The notes under the pieces were generated by a model. That model searched no databases and was not told the DNA's origin. It saw only the letters and a list, made by a program, of their open reading frames with translations. A stretch of 6,085 bases of DNA from CAZHEV01 sp964531335 [NCBI: uncultured bacterium] (GTDB lineage Bacteria > Eisenbacteria > RBG-16-71-46 > CAZHEV01), in NCBI GenBank assembly GCA_964531335.1, contig CAZHEV010000030.1:1-6085 (forward strand), in the 5' to 3' direction. The translations under genes were made by a program, and so were the position numbers. This document shows, piece after piece, positions 1-6,085 of this stretch; positions within the stretch are counted from its first letter, which is position 1, and each line of letters starts with the position of its first letter.

Positions 1-62
1 GACTGAGGAAATGCCGTGACCAACAGGTACTGCGAGGTTCTTATTTACCGATCAGCGCGGCG

Positions 63-91
63 TTGACAGGTCTTCCGGGGGCAAGTACACT
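63..91 (+). promoter_or_regulatory. Probable sigma70-type promoter of the three-gene operon
   Basis: A perfect -35 hexamer TTGACA (63-68) is followed after exactly 17 nt by TACACT (86-91), which matches 4 of 6 bases of the TATAAT -10 consensus. Transcription would begin near 97-99 and give a leader of about 125 nt before the first start codon at 223. An 8-bp palindrome CGATATCG (92-99) lies directly at the predicted start point and could be an operator or chance. It is the only good promoter I see upstream of the plus-strand genes. The call rests on consensus matching alone. Confidence 0.5.
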
Positions 92-107
92 CGATATCGC
101 AAGCGAA

Positions 108-138
108 GGCGGTCGTCGAGGGTACCGTAGCGGCCGCC
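108..138 (+). promoter_or_regulatory. Possible hairpin in the operon leader
   Basis: Bases 108-116 can pair with 130-138 in a 9-bp stem (seven Watson-Crick and two G-U pairs) around a 13-nt loop that contains the palindrome GGTACC. It lies inside the predicted leader RNA, about 85 nt before the start codon. No run of T follows, so it is not an intrinsic terminator. I do not recognise a known riboswitch, and hairpins of this size are common by chance in GC-rich DNA. Confidence 0.2.
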
Positions 139-212
139 ACGAAGATCTCAAGCCAGGCAACGCCTCTCGCAGGGCCGGTCCGCCCTCATCACCCCTGCGA
201 TTTCCTTCGATT

Positions 213-217
213 GGAGG
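213..217 (+). promoter_or_regulatory. Strong ribosome binding site of the FKBP gene
   Basis: GGAGG sits 5 nt before the ATG at 223. It is the best Shine-Dalgarno match in the window and supports that start. An overlapping open frame beginning at 63 has no such site and encodes an arginine-rich, low-complexity translation. Confidence 0.75.
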
Positions 218-222
218 ACTAG

Positions 223-834
223 ATGACTATCCCAAGGCTCGCTCGAAACGCGCCCGCCGCCCTCACCATGCTCATCACAACCGGGCTCTTGTTCTGCGCG
301 GGCGGCTGCGGCGGAGGCGACGAAGGCGGATCCACCGCCGGTACCGATCAGGCGGACGCCCCTGCCGAGGCGCCCGGGGGCGGCGGCGAAGAGGGCGGCG
401 GCGAAGCCGATACGGTCCAGGTCGGAGACCTGGTGTCGCTGCACTACAGGGGCACCTTGAGCGACGGATCGGTCTTCGATCAGTCGCAGCCGGACAGGCC
501 CCTGTCCTTCCGCGCGGGGAGGGGCCAGGTGATACCCGGTTTCGACGAGGCGGTTCTCGGCATGAAAGTGGACGAAGAGAAGACGGTCACAATCCCGGCG
601 GCGGAGGCTTACGGCCACAGGAATTCGCAGATGGTCATAAACGTGGCCCTATCGAATTTCGCGGACGACTTCGAGGCCAAGGAAGGGGACGACATTAACA
701 TCCGGAACGAGGCCGGGAACGTCCTCCGCGGAGTGATCGTGGACACGTCACCGGACAGCTTGCTTATTGACTTCAATCATCCGCTGGCCGGAGAGGAATT
801 GACCTTCGACATAAAGGTAATAGGCATCGAGTGA
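223..834 (+). CDS. Exported SlyD-like FKBP-type peptidyl-prolyl cis-trans isomerase (probable lipoprotein)
   Basis: This 203-residue protein should catalyse cis-trans isomerisation of prolyl bonds and act as a chaperone outside the cytoplasm. Residues 1-28 form a leader: Arg5 and Arg8, then a hydrophobic stretch 13-25. Cys29 in AGGC is a possible lipidation site, but Cys25 and Ala26 make the lipobox weaker than consensus. Residues 30-63 are a Gly/Glu/Asp/Ala-rich linker that would tether the domain. The FKBP core covers about 65-131, with YRGTL (75-79), DGSVFD (81-86), GQVIPGFDEAVLGM (101-114) and the Ala-Tyr-Gly end (129-131). Residues 132-176 match the flap insert (IF chaperone domain) of SlyD proteins, and the C-terminus has their hallmark DFNHPLAG (183-190) plus a last beta strand. 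It lacks the His-rich metal-binding tail of E. coli SlyD. It is first in the operon, 16 nt before the hydrolase gene. Family assignment is firm; lipid anchoring is likely but not certain. Confidence 0.9.
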   Translation: MTIPRLARNAPAALTMLITTGLLFCAGGCGGGDEGGSTAGTDQADAPAEAPGGGGEEGGGEADTVQVGDLVSLHYRGTLSDGSVFDQSQPDRPLSFRAGRGQVIPGFDEAVLGMKVDEEKTVTIPAAEAYGHRNSQMVINVALSNFADDFEAKEGDDINIRNEAGNVLRGVIVDTSPDSLLIDFNHPLAGEELTFDIKVIGIE

Positions 835-850
835 TCCGGCCCTACGTCAA

Positions 851-2179
851 ATGAACACCCCTAACCGTGCCGCCAAAGCGGCGCCCCTGCTGCTCCTGAT
901 CGCGCTGACGGCGGGTTGCGCCAACAATCCCCCGAGGTATCTGATGGGGGCCTACAGGTTCCAGGACGGCCGGCTGATTAGCGTCCGCGCAAGCGAAGAG
1001 AAAACCCTCAGGTACCGCAGCTTCCACGACGGCGAAAGCCGCAGACTGTACAGGCACAGACGCCTCAGGTACGTGTCCGGTGAGGGGTTCAGCCGGCGCG
1101 CCCCCGTGAAGCTGGTCGTGGACTTCATCGTAGGCGAGGACGGCGAGGCGACCGGTCTTTCCTGGCGATTCCACGACGCGGCCCCCGAGACCGCGACCCG
1201 TATAGCCAGGGCTCTCCGCTCTCACTTCCCAAGCGGGGACGTGAGCCTCTTCGCCAGGCTCGACCTACCCGATGGAAAAGGCCCTTTCCCTGCGATCGTC
1301 CTGATAGGGGGCTCGGGCGAGTCCGCCTGCACGGACCACCTGTCCGCCGGTGATTTCCTCGCGACCAACGGAATCGCTGCCCTTACCTACGACAAGCGAG
1401 GCACCGGCAGATCGGGCGGGGATTTCACCTCCGATTTTCATGTGCTGGCGAAGGACGCGGTGGCCGCAGTGGAGCATCTCAAGGCCAGGTCCGACATAGA
1501 CTCCACCCGAATCGGCCTATGCGGATTCAGCCAGGGCGGCTGGGTCGCGCCGCTGGCCGCGTCGATGAGCCCGAACGTGAGCTACGTGATAGTGAACTAC
1601 GGGATGATGGAGTCGCCGGCCGAGGAGGCTCTCATGGAGACGCTCGACCTCGCCCGCGAGCGGGGAGCGGATGAGAGATCGCTCGTGGAGATCGAGCGGC
1701 TCACCGTCGCGGCAATCGATGTCATCGCCTCCGATTTCAAGGAATGGGAGGAGTTCGAGAAACTGAAGAAGGAATATAAGAAGGCCGAATGGCGCGAGAA
1801 GATCGAGGGGACCCCGGTGGAGGACATGCTGAAGTATCCCAAGTTCCTGGCGAAGCTGATCGGCCCGGTGAGAGCCCCTGAGGGCCTCGACTGGTATTAC
1901 GACTCGACGGACGTGCTGCGGTCCCTGGAGATCCCGATGGTATGGCTCCTCGCGGAGATGGATGAGAGCGCGCCCAACCGGAAGACCATTCCCAAGCTCA
2001 GGAAGATGATCGCCCGGGGCAAGCCATATGAGCTGATAGTGTTCCCCGGCGCCGATCATTCGATGCTCGTTTTCCGCGAGGGGGAGCGCGGCCGGGTGTA
2101 CACCGGATACGCGAGCGACTACTTCACTACGCTGGTCGACCGCGCCAGGCGGCTCAGCGGCTTGACGGAGACGAAATGA
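851..2179 (+). CDS. Lipoprotein alpha/beta hydrolase (serine esterase/peptidase-like)
   Basis: This 442-residue serine hydrolase is probably membrane-anchored outside the cytoplasm; its substrate cannot be read from the sequence. A short leader (Arg6, Lys9, hydrophobic 12-19) ends in the lipobox TAGC with Cys23. Residues about 30-125 look like a beta-rich N-terminal domain, of a type often found before serine hydrolase domains in exported proteins. The hydrolase fold starts near 132: oxyanion-hole region IGGSGES (152-158), DKRGTGRSGG (181-190), nucleophile elbow GFSQGG (225-230) with Ser227, probable acid Asp371, and His403 in GADHSML. Residues 260-345 form a highly charged helical insert that would be the lid over the active site. 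No Shine-Dalgarno sequence precedes the ATG, so translation may be coupled to the FKBP gene 16 nt upstream; the leader peptide supports this start. The gene ends in a 4-bp overlap with the next one. Esterase, acyl hydrolase or peptidase are all possible. Confidence 0.85.
   Translation: MNTPNRAAKAAPLLLLIALTAGCANNPPRYLMGAYRFQDGRLISVRASEEKTLRYRSFHDGESRRLYRHRRLRYVSGEGFSRRAPVKLVVDFIVGEDGEATGLSWRFHDAAPETATRIARALRSHFPSGDVSLFARLDLPDGKGPFPAIVLIGGSGESACTDHLSAGDFLATNGIAALTYDKRGTGRSGGDFTSDFHVLAKDAVAAVEHLKARSDIDSTRIGLCGFSQGGWVAPLAASMSPNVSYVIVNYGMMESPAEEALMETLDLARERGADERSLVEIERLTVAAIDVIASDFKEWEEFEKLKKEYKKAEWREKIEGTPVEDMLKYPKFLAKLIGPVRAPEGLDWYYDSTDVLRSLEIPMVWLLAEMDESAPNRKTIPKLRKMIARGKPYELIVFPGADHSMLVFREGERGRVYTGYASDYFTTLVDRARRLSGLTETK
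2167..2170 (+). promoter_or_regulatory. Ribosome binding site of the transaldolase-isomerase gene
   Basis: GGAG lies inside the last codons of the hydrolase gene, 5 nt before the ATG at 2176. With the ATGA start-stop overlap it fixes the start and points to translational coupling. Confidence 0.6.
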
Positions 2180-4950
2180 GTAAACTCAATGAAATCAACC
2201 AGCTTGGACAGGCCATCTGGCTCGACTACATAAGGAGATCCCTTCTCACCTCCGGCGAGCTGCGAGAGCTGATCGACGCCGGCGTGTGCGGCGTCACCTC
2301 CAATCCCACCATATTCCAGAAGGCCGTTGCGGCGGGCGCGGACTACGACGGCGACATAGAGAGGCTCGCCGCGAAGGGGAAGCAGGTGGAAGAGATCTAC
2401 GAGGACCTGGTCCTGGCGGACATAACGAGCGCCTGCGACCTTCTCCGCCCGCTTTACGATTCCACACAGGGCGGGGACGGCTACGTGAGCCTCGAGGTGG
2501 ACCCCGGTCTCGCCAGGGACGTCCAAGGGACCATAGACGAGGCCACCAGGCTCTTCGCCGCGGTGGGACGGCCGAACCTGATGATAAAGGTGCCGGCCAC
2601 CGCCGAGGGCATCCCAGCCATAGAGGCCCTGACGGCCGAGGGAGTGAACGTAAACGCGACCTTGATCTTCTCCATCGAAAGCTACGAGTCCGTGGCGACG
2701 GCCTACATCTCGGGACTTGAGAGATACTGTGACACGGGCCGTGACCCCTCGCGGGTTGCGTCGGTCGCGTCCTTGTTCGTAAGCCGCGTGGACACGGCGG
2801 TAGACAAGGAGCTGGACAAGCTCGGCAGGAAGGAGCTCAAAGGCAAAGCGGCGGTGGCTAACGCCGTCGCGGCCTACGCAAGGTTCAAGGAGATCTTCGG
2901 CGGAGATCGATGGAAGGACCTCGCCGCGAAGGGCGCCAGAGCCCAAAGGCCCCTATGGGCGAGCACCGGGACGAAGAACCCCGATTACTCCGACGTCCTC
3001 TATGTGGAGAACCTCATGGGACCCGAGACGGTGAACACCCTTCCTCCGGCGACCCTCAACGCCCTCATGGATCACGGAAAAGTGGCCCCCACCCTGGAGA
3101 GCGGGCTCGACGAAGCGCGATCGAACCTCTCCAGCCTGGAAGAGGCCGGCGTTGACCTGCGCGCGGTGACGGAACGCCTGCTGGAGGACGGGGTCAAGGC
3201 GTTCTCGGAATCATTCGATTCGCTCCACGCCGTTATCGCGGCAAAGAGAGAGCAGCTTCTCGCGAGAGGCGGTCTCTTGACGAGCGATCTGGGCGCTTAT
3301 TCGGAGGCGGTGGACAGTGCGCTGCGCGAGCTGGCCTCGGACCGGATCATGGAGAGGATCTGGTCGCACGATCACACGGTGTGGAGACCGGACCCCAAGG
3401 AGATCGAGAACAGGCTCGGTTGGCTCGAGGCCCCAGGGGACATGATCGACCGACTGGACGCGGTGGACGAGCTCTGCCGCCAGGTCAGGCGCGACGGATA
3501 CACGCACGCCCTCCTGCTGGGGATGGGCGGCTCGAGCCTGGCGGCCGAGGTGATACGAAAGACGCTGGGCGTCAGGGAGGGCTTTCTCGACCTGGAGGTG
3601 CTCGATACCACCGACCCCGGAGCGATCCGCGGATGCGAGGGCAGGCACGACCTCTCGAGGACCTTGTTCATAGTCGCGAGCAAGTCGGGCACGACCGTCG
3701 AGTCAATGTCTCTTTTCAAGTATTTCTTCAACCGCGTCGCGGAGCTGAAAGGCGACGACCGGGCCGGCCAAAGCTTCGTCGCGGTAACGGACCCGGGCGG
3801 CAAGCTCGCCGACCTGGCTCGGGAGCACTCTTTCAGGCAGATATTCCTCAACGACCCCGACGTGGGTGGGAGATACTCGGCTCTCACCTATTTCGGCCTC
3901 GTGCCCGCCGCGCTATGCGGCGCCGACCTGCGGCTTCTGCTCGACCGCGCGGCCACAGCCGCCTGCAGGTGCGGAGGCGCGGGATGCGCCGTCAAGGACG
4001 ACAACCCCGCATCGCGCCTCGGCTCGACAATGGCGGTCCTGGCCCGGGCCGGCAGAGACAAGCTCACCCTGGTGATGCCCCCGAGCATGGAGAGCTTCGG
4101 AAGCTGGGCGGAGCAACTCATAGCCGAAAGCACCGGCAAGGACGGCCGGGGAATCCTGCCCGTCGTGGGCGAGAAGCTCGGCCCGCCCGACCTCTACGAA
4201 GACGACCGCGTGTTCGTCCAGCTTCGCCTCAAGGACGACCGCGCATACGACCTGGAATTGGACGCGCTGAAAACCGCCGGCCATCCCGTCGTGGTCATCG
4301 ACCTCGAGGACAGCTACGACCTGGGCGGCCAGTTCTTTCTCTGGGAGACGGCAACGGCGGTCTCGGGCCACCTGCTTGACATCCAACCCTTCGACCAACC
4401 GGACGTGGACTCCGCAAAGAGACTGGCCAGGGAGATGGTCTCCGCGTACAAGGAAAGCGGCGAGCTGCCCGACGACGGGCCGGAGACCCCCGAGCCGGGC
4501 GCCTTGAGGGAGTTCCTATCCCAGGGAAGGCGCGGCGACTACATAGCGATACAGGCGTTCATTACGCCTTGCCCTGAGAACGACGAGATACTGGATGACT
4601 TCCGGCTGGTTCTGCGAAAGAGGCATCGCCTCGCGACAACGGTGGGCTACGGTCCTCGCTACCTTCACTCGACGGGCCAACTACACAAAGGCGACCGCGG
4701 AAACGGACTGTTCGTCCAGCTCACCTGCGACGATGCGAGAGATCTTCCCATTCCGGATGAAGCCGGCTCGCAGGAGTCCTCGGTTGGCTTCTCCGTGCTC
4801 AAGATGTCCCAGGCCAAGGGGGATCGAAGAGCATTGCTCGAGGCCGGACGCCGCGTGATAAAGTTTCACCTCGGCGAAAACCAGAAGGCGGACCTCGAGA
4901 GCCTTGTCGACGCGATCGACGCCGGGCGCGCGGGCCGGCCGGGGGCGTAG
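2176..4950 (+). CDS. Bifunctional transaldolase / glucose-6-phosphate isomerase fusion
   Basis: This 924-residue cytoplasmic enzyme should catalyse two reactions: transfer of dihydroxyacetone between sedoheptulose-7-phosphate and glyceraldehyde-3-phosphate, giving erythrose-4-phosphate and fructose-6-phosphate; and interconversion of fructose-6-phosphate with glucose-6-phosphate. The transaldolase half (about 1-365) has WLDYI with Asp17, TSNPTIF (41-47), Glu107, the Schiff-base lysine Lys138 in IKVPAT, NATLIFS (160-166) and SRVD (203-206). The isomerase half (about 370-924) has the sugar-isomerase motifs GMGGSSL (449-455), SKSGTT (502-507), VTDPGGKL (537-544) and GGRYS (564-568). Candidate catalytic residues by resemblance to classical isomerases are Glu651 in AESTGK, His831 in LHSTGQLHKG, and Lys881. 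Length and order match the known fused family of cyanobacteria and other bacteria. The gene is complete and overlaps the hydrolase gene by 4 bp. An unusual cysteine cluster, CRCGGAGC, is at 597-604. The identity is firm; activity of each half is inferred from retained motifs. Confidence 0.95.
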   Translation: MSKLNEINQLGQAIWLDYIRRSLLTSGELRELIDAGVCGVTSNPTIFQKAVAAGADYDGDIERLAAKGKQVEEIYEDLVLADITSACDLLRPLYDSTQGGDGYVSLEVDPGLARDVQGTIDEATRLFAAVGRPNLMIKVPATAEGIPAIEALTAEGVNVNATLIFSIESYESVATAYISGLERYCDTGRDPSRVASVASLFVSRVDTAVDKELDKLGRKELKGKAAVANAVAAYARFKEIFGGDRWKDLAAKGARAQRPLWASTGTKNPDYSDVLYVENLMGPETVNTLPPATLNALMDHGKVAPTLESGLDEARSNLSSLEEAGVDLRAVTERLLEDGVKAFSESFDSLHAVIAAKREQLLARGGLLTSDLGAYSEAVDSALRELASDRIMERIWSHDHTVWRPDPKEIENRLGWLEAPGDMIDRLDAVDELCRQVRRDGYTHALLLGMGGSSLAAEVIRKTLGVREGFLDLEVLDTTDPGAIRGCEGRHDLSRTLFIVASKSGTTVESMSLFKYFFNRVAELKGDDRAGQSFVAVTDPGGKLADLAREHSFRQIFLNDPDVGGRYSALTYFGLVPAALCGADLRLLLDRAATAACRCGGAGCAVKDDNPASRLGSTMAVLARAGRDKLTLVMPPSMESFGSWAEQLIAESTGKDGRGILPVVGEKLGPPDLYEDDRVFVQLRLKDDRAYDLELDALKTAGHPVVVIDLEDSYDLGGQFFLWETATAVSGHLLDIQPFDQPDVDSAKRLAREMVSAYKESGELPDDGPETPEPGALREFLSQGRRGDYIAIQAFITPCPENDEILDDFRLVLRKRHRLATTVGYGPRYLHSTGQLHKGDRGNGLFVQLTCDDARDLPIPDEAGSQESSVGFSVLKMSQAKGDRRALLEAGRRVIKFHLGENQKADLESLVDAIDAGRAGRPGA

Positions 4951-4955
4951 GCGCG

Positions 4956-5277
4956 TCACCTCCCGGATCGGCGCTTCTCCTCGGCCCTCGAATCCTTCAG
5001 CTTGACCGCCGGCGAGACGGTTCTTCTCTTCGTCCCATTCCGGGATCGCGGTGACCCTGAACCATGTCACGTTTCCCTCCTTGCCCACCGTTCTCACTTC
5101 GTAATGGGACCGCCTACGGTAGGGCACCAGCTCCCCGACCAGGCGGAGCCGGCCCTCTCTCATCTCCAGGGCCTTCTCTCTGCCCTCCAGCTCGTCGACC
5201 CTGGCCTTCAGGCCGGCGACCTTCTTGCGAAGTTCTTGTAGCTCGTCCATAGGCCGGAGCACTTCAAGGGGCGACAT
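4956..5277 (-). CDS. Small coiled-coil protein of unknown function, probably frameshifted
   Basis: I do not recognise this protein. Read from ATG 5277 it overlaps the end of the DUF819 gene by 14 nt; a second in-frame ATG at 5250 (MDELQEL) would start 13 nt after that gene. Neither has a clear Shine-Dalgarno site. Residues 10-50 are charged heptads (LQELRKKVAGLKARVDELE), a likely coiled coil. Residues 50-90 look like beta strands (VGELVPY, HYEVRTV, VTWFRVTAIPEW). Without a frame change the frame runs to 4681, about 270 nt antisense into the transaldolase-isomerase gene, and its translation there looks like a shadow. Near 5005-5015 a one-base shift enters a frame reading VKLKDSRAEEKRRSGR and stopping at 4956, six bases from the stop of the convergent gene. 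After that point the second frame has G/C in 14 of 16 third positions, against 11 of 19 in the first. The coordinates given assume this shift. Confidence 0.5.
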
Positions 5278-6046
5278 ACTGCATGAGTATCCCGCAGAAC
5301 CAGGCCATGTAAGTGCCGAGCGCGTAACCTACGACGGCGAGGAGCACTCCGACCGTTGCCAGGGACGGATGAAAGGCCGATGCCACTATGGGCGCGGAAG
5401 CGGCCCCTCCTATGTTCGCCTGGCTGCCCACCGCAAGGAAGAAGACCGGCGCCCTGATGATGCGGGCCACCGTGATCAAAAGTCCGGCGTGGAAGGCGAT
5501 CCATATGAAGCCGACCAGAAAGAGCCACGGTTGCTCCACTACAGCCTTCAGATCCATTCTCATGCCTATCGAAGCGACCAGCACGTAAAGGAAGGCGGAG
5601 CCCAGGCGCGACGCCCCCACCCCTTCCAGCTTCCGGGCCCTGGTGTTGGATATGATCACTCCTATAGTGGTCGATATAACCACGATCCAGAAGAACTTGG
5701 TCGTTAGGCTGAACTTCCGAAGCACCGGGGCCGCCTCATGGAGCCAGGGCGCCAGCGAGTCGGCGCACAGGTGCGCGAAGGCCGTGGTGGCGAAGCCCAC
5801 CGCGCACACCACCATCGTGTCCGAGAGCTTCGGTATCTTCATTATCTGGGCCTGGTACGAGCTTATCTTCTCTTTGAGATCATCTATCGCCGTGGTGTCC
5901 GCGCCGGTCCGCTTGTCTATGGAGTCGGAGCGGCCGGCCGCTATGAGCAGGCAGGCCATCCAGATGTTCGCCACTATTACATCGACGGCGATCAGCGCGG
6001 AGAACACATGGTCGCCCACGTTGAAGACCTCAGAGGTGGACCCCAT
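5264..6046 (-). CDS. DUF819 (YjcL-like) membrane protein, N-terminally truncated
   Basis: This 260-residue inner-membrane protein has about six or seven hydrophobic segments (roughly 14-37, 75-98, 117-133, 147-164, 174-197, 199-222, 229-257). The C-terminal half matches what I know of the DUF819 family: the SxANIGG-type motif (GSQANIGGAASAPIVASA, 207-224) followed by a conserved GYALGTY segment (240-246). Its transport function is unknown. Family members usually have about 380-420 residues, so roughly the first 130-150, including the first membrane helices and a Gly-Gly-Ser-x-Asn-like motif, are missing. Family-like sequence seems to begin at residue 5 or 6 (SEVFNVGDHVFSALIAVD). Upstream, an in-frame TAA lies at 6073-6071 and the other two frames show no membrane sequence, so the missing part is not next to it. 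ATG 6046 has no Shine-Dalgarno site and lies in sequence resembling an IS end. The remnant is probably non-functional. The small coiled-coil gene follows it. Confidence 0.75.
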   Translation of the reverse strand: MGSTSEVFNVGDHVFSALIAVDVIVANIWMACLLIAAGRSDSIDKRTGADTTAIDDLKEKISSYQAQIMKIPKLSDTMVVCAVGFATTAFAHLCADSLAPWLHEAAPVLRKFSLTTKFFWIVVISTTIGVIISNTRARKLEGVGASRLGSAFLYVLVASIGMRMDLKAVVEQPWLFLVGFIWIAFHAGLLITVARIIRAPVFFLAVGSQANIGGAASAPIVASAFHPSLATVGVLLAVVGYALGTYMAWFCGILMQYVAP

Positions 6047-6085
6047 TGTTTGGACAGTTTGGCGGCTGGGTTAAGGTGGACTCGG
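6037..6085. mobile_element. Possible terminal end of an IS3/IS150-type insertion sequence (partial)
   Basis: From 6037 the DNA reads TGGACCCCATTGTTTGGACA. Ends of IS150-group elements of the IS3 family, as I remember them, begin with TG and carry the pattern ACCCCA, about four bases, TTGGACA; the same pattern is here. The octamer AGGTGGAC occurs twice, at 6034-6041 and 6074-6081. The boundary falls where family-like coding sequence of the DUF819 gene stops. No transposase coding is visible in the 49 bases available, so this rests on resemblance of a short end and on context. Confidence 0.35.

Noticed and set aside
1-62. Possible tail of an upstream gene
   Set aside because: Stops occur early and no recognisable C-terminus can be read from so short a stretch.
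63-698. Long plus-strand open frame overlapping the FKBP gene
   Set aside because: Its translation is arginine/glycine-rich low complexity, it has no ribosome binding site, and the overlapping FKBP frame is clearly the real gene.
2119-2946. 275-codon open frame antisense to the transaldolase half
   Set aside because: It has no recognisable motifs and lies fully opposite strongly conserved coding sequence; such antisense frames are expected at high GC.
3381-4379. 332-codon plus-strand open frame inside the isomerase half
   Set aside because: Arg/Pro/Gly-rich shadow translation in another frame of a conserved gene.
4933-5000. GC-rich palindromic sequence around the convergent gene ends as a terminator
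   Set aside because: GGCCGGCC-type repeats are present, but there is no stable stem followed by a T tract on either strand.
5643-6074. Plus-strand open frame antisense to the DUF819 gene, and a similar one at 5225-5707
   Set aside because: The opposite strand encodes clear membrane segments and the DUF819 motifs; these frames show no domain.

Overview
The window is a GC-rich bacterial segment. Its third codon positions favour G/C, yet it uses AGG (Arg) and ATA (Ile) often. Nothing in the sequence fixes the species. The high GC, the lipoprotein-type leaders and a fused transaldolase/phosphoglucose isomerase fit an environmental bacterium, perhaps a diderm, but this is inference.

Plus strand, 1-4950: a sigma70-like promoter (63-91) and a leader of about 125 nt precede a compact three-gene operon. 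Gene 1 (223-834) is an exported, probably lipid-anchored SlyD-like FKBP prolyl isomerase. Gene 2 (851-2179) is a lipoprotein alpha/beta hydrolase with a complete Ser-Asp-His triad. Gene 3 (2176-4950) is a bifunctional transaldolase-phosphoglucose isomerase that overlaps gene 2 by 4 bp (ATGA). The operon joins two proteins that act outside the cytoplasm to one cytoplasmic enzyme of central sugar-phosphate metabolism. The two halves of gene 3 share fructose-6-phosphate and so link the pentose-phosphate pathway to glycolysis/gluconeogenesis. I see no functional link between gene 3 and the other two beyond co-transcription.

Minus strand, 6085-4956, convergent with the operon: a DUF819-type membrane protein (6046-5264) is followed, with a 14-bp overlap, by a small coiled-coil protein of unknown function (from 5277). 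Both look damaged. The DUF819 gene holds only the C-terminal two thirds of the family, and the sequence just upstream of its homologous part resembles the end of an IS3/IS150-type insertion sequence running off the window. The small gene appears to change frame near 5005-5015. If so, it ends at 4956, six bases past the stop of gene 3, instead of running about 270 bases antisense into it.

I found no RNA gene, CRISPR array or convincing terminator, and no clear new defence or biosynthetic system. The points most worth a second look are the probable IS-truncated DUF819 gene, the frame change in the small coiled-coil gene, and the unusual operon content.
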